Part shown: in pieces, positions 7,946 through 17,034 of the stretch | Position numbering within the stretch: the first letter of the stretch is position 1 | How the letters are laid out: every line of letters starts with the position of its first letter | NCBI RefSeq assembly: GCF_000722635.1 | Contig: NZ_JOKH01000003.1 | Location: 10,690-60,368 of the forward strand | Direction: 5' to 3' | Length of the DNA stretch: 49,679 nucleotides | Origin: Endozoicomonas numazuensis | GTDB taxonomy: Bacteria > Pseudomonadota > Gammaproteobacteria > Pseudomonadales > Endozoicomonadaceae | Notes under the pieces: model-generated | Database searches by the model: none | Seen by the model: only the letters and a program-made list of their open reading frames with translations | What the model was told of the DNA's origin: nothing | Program-made: the position numbers and the translations under genes

Positions 7946-8833
7946 ATGACCCTGAATGTTGACCTCCATTGTCACACAACCGCCTCTGATGGTTCCATGG
8001 GACCACTGGAAGTCTACGAACGAGCGCGTGATAAAGGCGTCGATATACTGGCTATTACTGATCATGATTCGGTGGCCGCTCACCACTTTCTCAAGGACAA
8101 AAAACTTGAAGGCCCTGAACTGGTCACTGGAATTGAACTGTCGACGACCTGGTCTGCAATGGAAATCCATATCGTAGGTCTCAACTTTTCTCTGACCCAT
8201 CCAGACCTTGAACGAATCGTCAGCCATCAGTGTGCGGCCAGAAAACAACGGTCACTGTTGATTGCTACCCGTTTGGCCAAGCAATTAAAAGTAAACATCA
8301 GTGCCGATGCCCTGATGGACGAAGTCATTGATCTGGCTCTAAATCGTCAAAAACAGTCCGCAGATGATTTTCTTTTGTCCCGGGAAGACATTCAAACAGG
8401 CCGTCCTCACTTCGCTTACTGGCTAATAGAAAAAGGTTATGTCAACGAAATGCAGGCAGCGTTTGACAAACACCTGTCACATCAGAAAATTGGCAACCTT
8501 AAAGCATTCTGGCCTCCCATGAGTCAGGCCGTAGCCTGGATCAGGGCACTGGACGGTACAGCCGTTCTTGCTCACCCCGGAAAGTATAAAATGACCCGAA
8601 CCAAACTCAGGGCTCTGACCAACGATTTTAAACTGGCAGGTGGCCACGCTCTGGAAGTCAGTGGCTGCCAGCAACCCCTCGGACAACGAGAAGAACTGGC
8701 CAGCCTTTGTGAAGATTTTGAGCTCAAAGCCTCAAGGGCCAGCGACTTCCACACCCCTGCCAACCCATGGGTAGAAATGGGCAGAGCACCAGAACTACCC
8801 AAGGGAGCTATACCTGTCTGGGACAGCTGGTAA
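7946..8833 (+). CDS. yciV: PHP-domain phosphoesterase / 5'-3' exoribonuclease (RNase AM, YciV)
   Basis: 295 residues with the PHP metal-binding motifs in order: DLHCHTTASDG (I), AITDHDSV (II), GIELSTTW (III), a later LAHPGKY and the terminal SDFHTP. E. coli YciV/TrpH (RNase AM) removes nucleotides from 5' ends of RNA and matures rRNA 5' ends; the same activity is inferred. In gammaproteobacteria it usually precedes yciO and the scpAB-rluB group. Here an orphan exported protein and rluF are interposed before yciO. The site before the ATG is weak. Confidence 0.92.
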   Translation: MTLNVDLHCHTTASDGSMGPLEVYERARDKGVDILAITDHDSVAAHHFLKDKKLEGPELVTGIELSTTWSAMEIHIVGLNFSLTHPDLERIVSHQCAARKQRSLLIATRLAKQLKVNISADALMDEVIDLALNRQKQSADDFLLSREDIQTGRPHFAYWLIEKGYVNEMQAAFDKHLSHQKIGNLKAFWPPMSQAVAWIRALDGTAVLAHPGKYKMTRTKLRALTNDFKLAGGHALEVSGCQQPLGQREELASLCEDFELKASRASDFHTPANPWVEMGRAPELPKGAIPVWDSW

Positions 8834-8836
8834 ACC

Positions 8837-8942
8837 CCAGGAGGCTGACCGAGAATAGACAGCCCGGCCTAAAATCCAGAAAGAACGGCCATCTTTTCCA
8901 CTGAATTTTATGCTCGGACGCTATTCTCGGTCAGCCTCCTAG
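8837..8942 (+). repeat. 168-bp palindromic repeat, copy B (106-bp deletion form)
   Basis: Begins 1 base after the yciV stop region and keeps both ends, but lacks the central 62 bases. The junction lies at ACTGAATTT, which occurs twice in full-length copies, so the deletion is explained by recombination or slippage between those direct repeats. Confidence 0.9.
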
Positions 8943-9109
8943 CACTCACCCCTTATGCTCACAGCAGACACTACCGGGACATCTATCCAGTAAACACTCT
9001 CAGGAATAGTGCGAAAAAACCAAAGAGTAAATTCAGGAGTGACTCGCACTTTTCCTGATGATGTTTTGCCCTAAGGAAGGTGTGAACAAACCCCATGCGT
9101 GCTCTGCGA

Positions 9110-11068
9110 TTATTGAGATAGGTTATTCAGCCAATAGACCCCAATCTTCTTTTCAATGCCTCCAAACAGATCATTTTTCCCTGTCATCAGGCCCTCAGCT
9201 GTCTTATTTAAAAAATAAATTCTCATGTCCCCAGAACCATTGATCTTTGGCATAGAAGGAGCAACAAGAGATAACACACCCTGAGTACTGCTTCTGTGCT
9301 CCGTGGTATTCGATTGCCCGGATGGTTGCCCGGATGGTTGCCAGACAAAATAGCCACCGTTTCGTTCTCTATTCCGACTCTTTTCCGGAGCTGTTCTTCG
9401 CCCTGTCCCACCAGCTCCACTGCTATCCGGATCTTCATCATCTCTTTTGAAATTATTTTCACCTGCTCCCTCTTTACAGGTCTTGGGCACCACATTAATA
9501 CCCCAGAGCCTGAATTCGAAAATTTCTCCATTCAATGCTTTCTCAAACCTTTCCAGAAGAGCCAGCCTCTGCGCTCTGTCGGGAATCATCCGGCTATTAT
9601 TGCGGATTTCAAGCCGAACCCTGCTCAGCTGGTAGTCTCTATCCTGAGTGGCATCATCATTTCTGAGTGCCATCTGCATCAATTCATAACCCCTTCTTCT
9701 CACCGAAGTCATCGGATCATTCCCGGTCAGGAGATCCCAGGGGCCGACAATCGTCTGCCCTTCATCGGTGGTATCAAGTGCCACCTGATCGTACTGGGCA
9801 ACAGGATTTACACCCGTTCCATCAGTCGGCGTTTGGCCAGCTTCGTTAGAAGACACTGTCGGATTACTTTCCGAACCAGTGCCAACATTAGCTTCCAGCG
9901 GCACATTTTCATAATCGTGAACGGGTTGGAGAGCCGGTGCGGGTGCCAGAGGTATCTGAGCAGGTGGAACCACTGGAGCAACCACATTCAGACCTGCCAG
10001 AAGTTCGACCGGTACCTGCAAATTTTGCAGACCTGCCACCAGAACTTCAGGCACCTGATTCAGCAGTATTGGGACCAGCAGTATGGGGTTATGATCCGAA
10101 TGCGTCATTTCCATGGACATGGTGCCAGTCGCAATGTCATAAAGGGCGTCCATGGCCCAGCCACAGCTGATGCCCCAGAGTCCATCTATGTATTCGCCAT
10201 GATGTTGTACCAGTGCCCTTCTTGCCCTGCGACGAAACTCTTCCAGTGCCCTGACCTGTTCTTCAGAATATTGTTCTATATCAGTTACAGGCTCATTTTC
10301 ATCACCTTCGATCAGGGACTGAAGCATTTCATCGGCGTCGTTACTTTCTTTGGCATCCTCGACATAAAGCACCTGAAGCAGCTCCATGCTGGAAAAGCCA
10401 AGGTTATCGTAAGTCTTATGGTCTGGCACAGGATGTATCCTTGTATACTGGGTTCGGGTAACGGTTGTACCCTCTTTTTCTCCTGGCATCACGGTGACAT
10501 CGAAGTGCATTTGTTGGGGAGCATCGGAGGATGGCGAGGCACTGTCTAACGCCCGACATTGATAGGTTCTGCCGCGCCCTCTTCTCCTGACCGCTCCCTC
10601 TGAATCACTGTTCCGATTACTAAACACAGCCTGATTCTGCCTCTGAAGCCAGCTTTCAGGCGAGCCAACATTTACCTCAACTGGACTCTGCTGCTTAGAA
10701 TCAGGAGAACCCGTATTAGTTGATCGTTGTGAAACTCCGGACCCTGTGGCACTTGAACCAGGTCGGCTGTGCTTTACGGGCTCTGAAGAAGGATTATCAC
10801 CAAGAATTTGATCACGGGCTTGAATCGGCTGAGGGGTTTGCTGAGGAATAAAATAACTGTTTCCTCTCATCAAGGTTCGAAAGGGTGTAGCTCCAGCCCC
10901 TGGGACAGTCTCAAAATGAACAGCCTGATACCCAACACTTTGATAGCTCGAAGGGGCAACGCCGGTATAGCGCTCAAAAAGGAGCCATAGACCTGAACCC
11001 AGAGCATGGATCGAAAAGACTGTCGAGAGTAAACAAAAGGTAATCCAGAACCAGCTTGACCGCTTCAT
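9110..11068 (-). CDS. orphan exported 652-residue protein
   Basis: No family recognised. Residues 1-25 (MKRSSWFWITFCLLSTVFSIHA) form a signal peptide or anchor. Residues about 70-170 are low-complexity, Ser/Pro/Gly/Gln rich and probably disordered. A middle region (about 175-320) is better ordered: TYQCRALDS, TVMPGEKEGTTVTRTQYTRIHPV, a helical RALEEFRRRARRALV and GLWGISCGWAMDALYDIATG. A proline-rich linker follows, then GPWDLLTGNDPMTSVRRRGYELM and RLALLERFEKALNGEIFEFRLWGINVVP. It lies on the strand opposite the core block it interrupts and next to repeat copy B, suggesting later acquisition. Confidence 0.7.
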   Translation of the reverse strand: MKRSSWFWITFCLLSTVFSIHALGSGLWLLFERYTGVAPSSYQSVGYQAVHFETVPGAGATPFRTLMRGNSYFIPQQTPQPIQARDQILGDNPSSEPVKHSRPGSSATGSGVSQRSTNTGSPDSKQQSPVEVNVGSPESWLQRQNQAVFSNRNSDSEGAVRRRGRGRTYQCRALDSASPSSDAPQQMHFDVTVMPGEKEGTTVTRTQYTRIHPVPDHKTYDNLGFSSMELLQVLYVEDAKESNDADEMLQSLIEGDENEPVTDIEQYSEEQVRALEEFRRRARRALVQHHGEYIDGLWGISCGWAMDALYDIATGTMSMEMTHSDHNPILLVPILLNQVPEVLVAGLQNLQVPVELLAGLNVVAPVVPPAQIPLAPAPALQPVHDYENVPLEANVGTGSESNPTVSSNEAGQTPTDGTGVNPVAQYDQVALDTTDEGQTIVGPWDLLTGNDPMTSVRRRGYELMQMALRNDDATQDRDYQLSRVRLEIRNNSRMIPDRAQRLALLERFEKALNGEIFEFRLWGINVVPKTCKEGAGENNFKRDDEDPDSSGAGGTGRRTAPEKSRNRERNGGYFVWQPSGQPSGQSNTTEHRSSTQGVLSLVAPSMPKINGSGDMRIYFLNKTAEGLMTGKNDLFGGIEKKIGVYWLNNLSQ

Positions 11069-11225
11069 TAATCGTGCCCACTTTAGACCAGAAGCTTTTC
11101 AATGTAGGCGCAATTTTCACTTCTTGATAACTGCTAATTCGCATCATTGAATGAATATGCGACTTTAAAGGAAAAATAATGCAGGTTAGAATCCACCCGT
11201 TCTATCACTTCAAAACTCAAGTACC

Positions 11226-11999
11226 GTGCCTTCTGAAACTCTGACCCGCCTGTCAAAATGGATCGCTGATTCTGGTTACTGCTCTCGAAGAGCAGCCTGT
11301 CGACTGATTGAAGCGGGCCATGTCAACGTCAATGGCTTACCCGGAAAACACACTGATCGTGTTTCAGCTAACGACGTCATTCATGTAGAGCAGCACCTGA
11401 TCCAACCTTTTCCAGAGCTTGAATACCAGATTTATAACAAACCGGTGGGAATTGATTGTGTCTGCTCTGAAGAGGACCCGGACAGCATCATCCACCAGCT
11501 GAAAGGTAAGCAGAGAGTCTTCCCCGCTGGCAGGCTTGATAAAGACTCCCATGGTTTATTACTGCTTACCAATGACGGAGCCCTCTGTCAGAAAATCCTG
11601 CACCCGGACTTTTTCCATGAAAAAGAGTATTGCGTCGTCGTGGACAAGGCGATCACTCCCCTTTTCTGTCTGCAGATGGCACAAGGTGTTGAATACAATG
11701 GTACCCGGACTCGCCCGTGCAAAATCATTCAGACTGATACACATACCTTCCTGATTACCCTGACACAAGGCATGAACCGGCAGATTCGAAAAATGTGTCG
11801 CAGTCTGGGCTACACAGTGACCCACCTGCAACGCACCCGTCTGGTTAACCTTCAGCTTGACGGCCTTAGCTCTGGTACATTTCGAGATCTGACATCTGAA
11901 GAAGTCAAAACTCTAAAAAACACCCTCCGCCCCAATCGACCTGATGAACTTCAAGAGACGGCTGAGGCCATCAGCAAACAAAGCTCCTCAGGCCTGTAA
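11226..11999 (+). CDS. rluF: 23S rRNA pseudouridine synthase, RluF-like (RsuA family)
   Basis: 257 residues. An S4 RNA-binding domain opens the protein (RLSKWIADSGYCSRRAACRL, then GHVNVNG), followed by the catalytic domain with AGRLDKDSHGLLLLTNDG, in which the aspartate is the nucleophile, and the closing GMNRQIRKMCRSLGY. The GRLDKDSxGL form points to RluF (E. coli U2604) over RluB or RsuA; RluB is separately encoded at 17035. The start is a GTG, since no upstream ATG exists; a downstream one would cut the S4 domain. Confidence 0.85.
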   Translation: MPSETLTRLSKWIADSGYCSRRAACRLIEAGHVNVNGLPGKHTDRVSANDVIHVEQHLIQPFPELEYQIYNKPVGIDCVCSEEDPDSIIHQLKGKQRVFPAGRLDKDSHGLLLLTNDGALCQKILHPDFFHEKEYCVVVDKAITPLFCLQMAQGVEYNGTRTRPCKIIQTDTHTFLITLTQGMNRQIRKMCRSLGYTVTHLQRTRLVNLQLDGLSSGTFRDLTSEEVKTLKNTLRPNRPDELQETAEAISKQSSSGL

Positions 12000-12197
12000 A
12001 GAGCAGGTGATATGAAAGAGAAAATGCCAACATCAACCTGGCATGTTGAAAGGCGACGAGTATAGGTTAACCGAATCGTTGCACTGCCTGCCTTCGGTGG
12101 TATGATGCGCGCTCTATTATTACTGCAAGAGAATGGCAACCTGCCGACATCCCTGTGAACAGAGAGTCTTAATGACTGTTCATAAGGTGCAGGTACC

Positions 12198-12836
12198 ATG
12201 TACATAACAGCCATGAGTCAGTTTTTTCAGATTCACCCTGAGACGCCGCAGCTCCGACTGGTTCGCCAGGCCGCAGAAATCCTGAGGTCCGGGGGGGTAA
12301 TCGCTTACCCGACTGACTCAGCCTATGCTCTGGGCTGCCTGATTGGCGATAAAAAAGCCGTTGAACGTATTCGTCAGATTCGTCGACTGGATGATAAACA
12401 CAACTTTACTCTCGTATGCAGAGACCTCTCCGAGCTGGCTACCTATGCCCAGGTCGATAACGTTCAATACCGTTTGCTGAAAAACCATACACCAGGCCCT
12501 TACACCTTTATTCTGAAAGGAACCCGGGAAGTCCCCAGGCGCCTGATGCACCCCAAGCGTAAGACCATCGGCCTGCGAGTACCAGAGTGCAACATTGTCA
12601 GTGCTCTGCTCAATGAGCTGGATGCGCCATTGATGAGCAGTACTCTCCAGTTACCTGGTGATCATGAACCCATGCTTGATCCATACGACATCAGACTGAC
12701 ACTGGAAAGTCAGCTGGATCTGGTCATTGATGGTGGCTATCGCGGCATGGAGCCTACAACCGTCATCAGCTTACTGGAAGAAGCTCCTGAAGTATTGCGG
12801 GAAGGAAAAGGCAATACGGCGCCTTTTCTCAGCTAA
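12198..12836 (+). CDS. yciO: YciO (Sua5/YciO/YrdC family)
   Basis: About 207-212 residues with the YrdC fold: GGVIAYPTDSAYALGC near the N-terminus, KHNFTLVCRDLSELA, PGPYTFILKGTREVPRRL and TIGLRVPEC. Relatives make threonylcarbamoyl-AMP for tRNA t6A; YciO itself has an uncertain role. The family typically begins MSQFF, encoded from 12213, but the ATG at 12198 has the better AAGG/AGG ribosome site, so the true start is uncertain by five codons. It leads into trpS and scpAB. Confidence 0.9.
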   Translation: MYITAMSQFFQIHPETPQLRLVRQAAEILRSGGVIAYPTDSAYALGCLIGDKKAVERIRQIRRLDDKHNFTLVCRDLSELATYAQVDNVQYRLLKNHTPGPYTFILKGTREVPRRLMHPKRKTIGLRVPECNIVSALLNELDAPLMSSTLQLPGDHEPMLDPYDIRLTLESQLDLVIDGGYRGMEPTTVISLLEEAPEVLREGKGNTAPFLS

Positions 12837-13016
12837 AACCCTACCAACAAGTCAGGAAAATTTATCCTGAGTTTTATTAAAACGGTATAAACCTGAGCGG
12901 GTAAAAACAGATTCCGGGACAAAAAGGTGTTTTTACTCCCGGCAGATAAAAACATTCTTTTACCTACGTCCAAACTGTCGTAACCTGTCCACTCTGGATT
13001 CTAACGGGAGAGCCTC

Positions 13017-14231
13017 TTGAGCGCTGTAGACTCGCAGTCGCGTGTTCTGTCTGGCATGCGACCCACTGGCCGATTACATCTTGGCCACTATCATGGGGTT
13101 TTAAAAAACTGGCTTCGGCTGCAACATGAGTATGAATGTTTTTTCTTCGTAGCTGACTGGCATGCACTGACTACTCACTATGAAGAACCGGAAAAACTGG
13201 AAGACTCTGTCTGGGACATGGTCATTGACTGGCTGGCTACCGGTATCAACCCTGGTTCTGCCACCCTGTTCATTCAGTCCAGAATACCGGAACATGCAGA
13301 ACTGAATCTGCTGCTCTCCATGATCACACCGCTCTCCTGGCTGGAAAGAGTTCCCAGTTATAAGGATCAGCAGGAAAAACTGAAAGAAAGGGACCTCTCT
13401 ACTTTCGGATTTCTCGGCTACCCACTACTGCAAAGTGCCGATATTCTTGCTTATCGTGCGGGTCAGGTGCCCATTGGAGCAGACCAGGAAGCCCACGTAG
13501 AAATCACTCGTGAAATAGCCAGGCGTTTCAACCACCTCTACGGCCGCGAGCCTGGTTTTGAAGAAAACGCTGAAGCCGCCATCGGCAAAATGGGTCGTAA
13601 AACAGCCAACCTCTATCGAAAGCTCCGCCGCTCCTATCTCGAACAGGGAGATGACGAAGCTCTGGCTACAGCCAAGGCTCTGCTGAAAGAGCAAAGTAAT
13701 ATTACCCTTGGAGACCAGGAACGACTGTTTGGCTACCTGGAAGGTACCGGCAAGGTTATTCTTCCGGAACCTCAGGCATTGCTGACTGAACAATCCCGTA
13801 TGCCGGGACTCGACGGCCAGAAAATGTCCAAGTCCTACGGTAATACCATCAGTCTCAGGGAAGACCGCGACAGTGTCGCTTCTAAACTGAAAAAGATGCC
13901 TACAGACCCGGCCCGAATTCGCAGGAATGACCCGGGCGAACCGGAGAAATGTCCGGTCTGGCAGTTGCATCAGGTTTACTCGGATGAGCAACGCAAGGAC
14001 TGGGTTCAGACTGGTTGCCGCTCTGCAGGCATTGGCTGCCTGGATTGCAAGAAGCCATTGATCGAAGCTGTTCAGGCGGAACTGGAGCCGATCCGAATCG
14101 AAGCCCGGGAACTCGAGAACAATCCTGATGTCGTAAAAAGCATCATTTCTGAAGGGACTGAAAAGGCCCGGGATGAAGCCCAGGACACCCTCAGGAAAGT
14201 CCGTGAAGCCATAGGGCTGGACTATCGTTGA
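13017..14231 (+). CDS. trpS: tryptophanyl-tRNA synthetase with probable [4Fe-4S] site
   Basis: 404 residues, longer than the 334-residue E. coli enzyme. Charges tRNA-Trp. Class I signatures are HLGH (residues 21-24) and KMSKS (269-273); ADWHALTTHY and the GADQEAHVEITREIARRFN segment are typical of TrpRS. The C-terminal region carries Cys residues spaced C-x21-C-x6-C-x2-C (EKCPVW ... TGCRSAGIGCLDC), closely like the iron-sulfur cluster motif described for Thermotoga TrpRS, which contacts the tRNA anticodon. The start is TTG, with GGGAGAG close ahead and the family N-terminus VLSGMRPTG just after. Confidence 0.95.
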   Translation: MSAVDSQSRVLSGMRPTGRLHLGHYHGVLKNWLRLQHEYECFFFVADWHALTTHYEEPEKLEDSVWDMVIDWLATGINPGSATLFIQSRIPEHAELNLLLSMITPLSWLERVPSYKDQQEKLKERDLSTFGFLGYPLLQSADILAYRAGQVPIGADQEAHVEITREIARRFNHLYGREPGFEENAEAAIGKMGRKTANLYRKLRRSYLEQGDDEALATAKALLKEQSNITLGDQERLFGYLEGTGKVILPEPQALLTEQSRMPGLDGQKMSKSYGNTISLREDRDSVASKLKKMPTDPARIRRNDPGEPEKCPVWQLHQVYSDEQRKDWVQTGCRSAGIGCLDCKKPLIEAVQAELEPIRIEARELENNPDVVKSIISEGTEKARDEAQDTLRKVREAIGLDYR

Positions 14232-14299
14232 ACACTGTGTTTCAGTGAAGTAATCAGCTCATAAAAAATCAGATCAGGTCAAACCAGCCTGAACGCCAT

Positions 14300-14338
14300 A
14301 AAAAGCAGTTTCACCGTTAACCGGTCAAACTGCTTTTT
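14300..14338 (+). terminator. Rho-independent terminator after trpS
   Basis: A perfect 12-bp stem AAAAAGCAGTTT/AAACTGCTTTTT closes on a 15-base loop and ends in seven Ts. It separates trpS from scpA. Being A/T-flanked it would also work on the opposite strand. Confidence 0.8.
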
Positions 14339-14370
14339 TAGTCAAAGGATCTATAAAGGGTGAAGCATCA

Positions 14371-15237
14371 ATGACCTCCACGGAAATCGTGGCTGAGTCC
14401 GGAGCAGAGAAGCTCCCCGAAGAGCAGGTACCGGAAACTCAATCAGGCACTGAACCTGATATCATTGAACACCAGATACTGGTCATGGGTCAGCCCATGG
14501 CCAAGCTGCCTGACGACTTATATATACCACCGGATGCCCTGCAGGTATTTCTGGAAGCCTTCGAAGGCCCCCTGGACCTTCTGCTTTATCTGATCAAACG
14601 CAACAACATGGACATTCTCAATATCCAGGTTGCAGTGATCACTGAACAATATATGAAGTACGTAGACCTGATGGATTCCGGACAATTCGAGCTGGCAGCA
14701 GAATACCTGGTTATGGCCGCCACGCTGGCCGAAATCAAATCTCGCATGCTACTGCCCAGAGTTTCAGAAGATGAAGACGAGGAAGAAGATCCCCGTGCCG
14801 AGCTGATTCGTCGTCTTCAGGAATATGAACGTTTTAAAAAAGCCGCTGAAGATATTGATCAGCTGCCCAGAATGACTCGTGACCTCCACGAAGCCAGCGC
14901 CTCTCCTCCCGACATGGAACAAGAGCGCCCACACCCGGAAGTAGACCTACAAGAGATTATGCTGGCGATGGGAGAGATACTGCGTCGCTCAGAAATGTAT
15001 GTAAACCATCAGGTTGAACAGGAAGCACTGTCTACCCGTGAACGAATGAGTGAAGTGCTCTCAATGCTGACCTCTGAACGTTTCACACCCTTCGTAGCCC
15101 TATTCAGGCTGGAAGAAGGCAAACTAGGGGTTGTGGTCACCTTTATGGCCGTCATGGAACTGATTAAAGAATCCCTGATCGAACTCATACAGAACGAACC
15201 GTTTGGACCCATTCACGTTAAGGCCCGGATTGACTAA
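14371..15237 (+). CDS. scpA: segregation and condensation protein ScpA
   Basis: 288 residues; the kleisin subunit of the SMC-ScpAB type condensin. The signature FEGPLDLLLYLIKRNNMDIL begins at about residue 67 after a non-conserved acidic extension, followed by AEYLVMAATLAEIKSRMLLP and the C-terminal winged-helix region (FVALFRLEEGKLGVVVTFMAVMELIKE). It overlaps scpB by one base in TAATG, so the two subunits are translationally coupled. No smc gene is in the window. Confidence 0.97.
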   Translation: MTSTEIVAESGAEKLPEEQVPETQSGTEPDIIEHQILVMGQPMAKLPDDLYIPPDALQVFLEAFEGPLDLLLYLIKRNNMDILNIQVAVITEQYMKYVDLMDSGQFELAAEYLVMAATLAEIKSRMLLPRVSEDEDEEEDPRAELIRRLQEYERFKKAAEDIDQLPRMTRDLHEASASPPDMEQERPHPEVDLQEIMLAMGEILRRSEMYVNHQVEQEALSTRERMSEVLSMLTSERFTPFVALFRLEEGKLGVVVTFMAVMELIKESLIELIQNEPFGPIHVKARID

Positions 15238-16091
15238 TGGAAGCAGAACAGCTGCAAAAAATCCTGGAAGGAGCCCTGCTGGCCAGTCAGAAACCCCTGA
15301 CTGTAGAAAAAATGGCCGCCCTGTTTCCGGAAGACCTCTATTCCGAGGAAGAGCGCCCGGATGGTAACCAGATTCGTGAAGCGCTGGTGGCCATCACTGA
15401 AGCCTGTGAAGACCGGGGCTTTGAACTCAAGAAAGTAGCTTCTGGCTATCGCTTTCAGGTCAGACAGGAATTAGCACCCTGGGTGGGAAGGCTCTGGGAA
15501 GAAAAACCCCAGCGTTATACCCGGGCACTGCTGGAAACACTGGCACTGATTGCCTACCGACAACCCATTACCCGTGGGGAAATTGAAGACGTCCGGGGTG
15601 TTGCCGTAAGCAGTAACATTATACGAACCCTTCAGGATCGGGAATGGGTCCGGGTGGTCGGGCACCGGGATGTACCGGGTCGTCCAGCCATGTTTGCCAC
15701 GACCCGCCAGTTTCTGGATTATTTTAATCTGGAAAACCTCAATGAACTGCCTGCTCTTTCAGAAATTCGCAATCTGGAAGAAGCTGCCCGGGAACTGACA
15801 GAAGCCAGCGAGCAAAGTGAATTGCCAGCGGAAGATGCTGAAATTCAAGAAGTCATTGAAGTGGAAGAACAATCCGCAGAAGAACTCTTTGCCGAGCTGG
15901 ATCAACTGGAGTCTGATCTGCCTGACAACTTTGATGATCTGATCCGTAAGAAGAAAGTTGAAGAACTGCCGTTACCTGAACAGGAATCCGAGGCCTCCGA
16001 CCTACTGACAGAACCCTCAGGTACTGAAGCGTTCGACGAAACCTCTGAACGTCTGCCGCCCCGGGAAATATCCGACGAAAACGATCTCTGA
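15237..16091 (+). CDS. scpB: segregation and condensation protein ScpB
   Basis: 284 residues; the dimeric winged-helix partner of ScpA. Conserved stretches include LAPWVGRLWEEKPQRYTRALLETLALIAYRQPITRGEIEDVRGV and VRVVGHRDVPGRPAMFATT. The last 100 residues are a long acidic tail (EEQSAEELFAELDQLESDL and on) that is longer than in many ScpB proteins and probably disordered. Starts on the last base of the scpA stop. Confidence 0.97.
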   Translation: MEAEQLQKILEGALLASQKPLTVEKMAALFPEDLYSEEERPDGNQIREALVAITEACEDRGFELKKVASGYRFQVRQELAPWVGRLWEEKPQRYTRALLETLALIAYRQPITRGEIEDVRGVAVSSNIIRTLQDREWVRVVGHRDVPGRPAMFATTRQFLDYFNLENLNELPALSEIRNLEEAARELTEASEQSELPAEDAEIQEVIEVEEQSAEELFAELDQLESDLPDNFDDLIRKKKVEELPLPEQESEASDLLTEPSGTEAFDETSERLPPREISDENDL

Positions 16092-16163
16092 ATCCGTGCC
16101 TAATCAGTCAATTGAGTCTACTTTAGATTACATCCCGATTGACTGATTTTCGGAGCCACCGAC

Positions 16164-16667
16164 ATAAAGCTAAATACACTACCACTCCTGTTTTCCCTGT
16201 TGTTATTGCCCCTGGGCTCTATGACTGCTCTGGCAGATGACAGCAAAGATCTGGAAGCCATGATGACAGGCTATATAAAAGCCTACGAGCAGGGCGATGT
16301 AAAAGCTGTGTCCGAATTCTATGTCCAGAACGACGGCATTGACATCTGGGGCACCGCCAGAGACGAGCATGCAACCCATTTGAATGAGGTCAAAGAGGGC
16401 CTGATGCGCGACTTCAAGGAAGCCAAAACCCGCATCACCACAGAAAATGTTCGAACCTTCAACCGAGGTGAAGCCGGCGTTATCGTGTCTGAATGGGTCG
16501 TAGACTATCAGCACAAAGGCAGCAGTGAGTGGAAAAAGATCCCTCTGGTCAGAAGCACACTGTATGCAGAAAAACGGGACGGAAAGTGGAAAATCCGCCA
16601 TGCACACTGGTCTGATCCCAATGTCTACCACCCTGAGGGGCGCTCATTCCCTATTGATGAAAAATAA
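16164..16667 (+). CDS. exported SnoaL/NTF2-like protein, apparent AUA start
   Basis: From ATA at 16164 the frame reads a textbook signal peptide (KLNTLPLLFSLLLLPLGS, cleavage after TALA) and then a 140-residue NTF2-like domain (LEAMMTGYIKAYEQGDVKAVSEFY, VIVSEWVVDYQHKG, GKWKIRHAHWS), typical of SnoaL/DUF4440-type periplasmic proteins. GGAG lies 8 bases before the ATA. No ATG, GTG or TTG lies between the upstream stop (16140) and this codon; the next possible start, TTG 16200, would leave only half a signal peptide. Function unknown. It sits between scpB and rluB. Confidence 0.75.
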   Translation: MKLNTLPLLFSLLLLPLGSMTALADDSKDLEAMMTGYIKAYEQGDVKAVSEFYVQNDGIDIWGTARDEHATHLNEVKEGLMRDFKEAKTRITTENVRTFNRGEAGVIVSEWVVDYQHKGSSEWKKIPLVRSTLYAEKRDGKWKIRHAHWSDPNVYHPEGRSFPIDEK

Positions 16668-16730
16668 TCATTTCAACAGTCAGAACCCAGCAAAAGCCTA
16701 CTCTCCTCCTCACACAGTTCATGTCACTCT

Positions 16731-16896
16731 GGGAGCCTGTCGGATTTAAGCTTTCGAGCATGAAATTCAGTAGAGCGAGTCAGCTTTTTCGTTGGATTTG
16801 TGCAAATAGTTGACCTATTTAAGCAAATTCAACGGAAAAGATGGCCGTTCTTTCTGGATTTCAGGCCGGGCTGTCTATTCTCGGTCAGCCTCCTAG
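16731..16896 (-). repeat. 168-bp palindromic repeat, copy C (degenerate)
   Basis: Same orientation as copy A. The right end is intact; the left end is eroded (GGGAGCCTGTCGGATTTAAG in place of the usual end) and several internal substitutions are present. This is the oldest-looking copy and it no longer has matched termini. Confidence 0.85.
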
Positions 16897-17034
16897 CTAC
16901 GACATCTGTATGAGGGACGGAACTTCAACCCCCTTAACAGACTCATAGGGTAATCCACGCTGTCTTAAGCTATCTTAAGTCGTTATACTCTGGCCCCTTT
17001 GATTGAGTAACAGAGCGGCATTGCCGTAAATACC

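Noticed and set aside
9002-9056. Possible terminator of the 652-residue gene (AGGAATAGTGCGA facing TCGCACTTTTCCT)
   Set aside because: A long 29-base loop and mismatches make it weak; not listed as a feature.
9296-10549. 417-residue plus-strand frame
   Set aside because: It lies wholly antisense to the exported 652-residue protein, which has a signal peptide and sensible composition; the antisense product is rich in His, Phe and Cys and looks like a codon shadow.
12897-12943. Possible terminator between yciO and trpS (GGGTAAAAACA facing TGTTTTTACTCCC)
   Set aside because: The arms pair imperfectly and lack a T-run at the right place.
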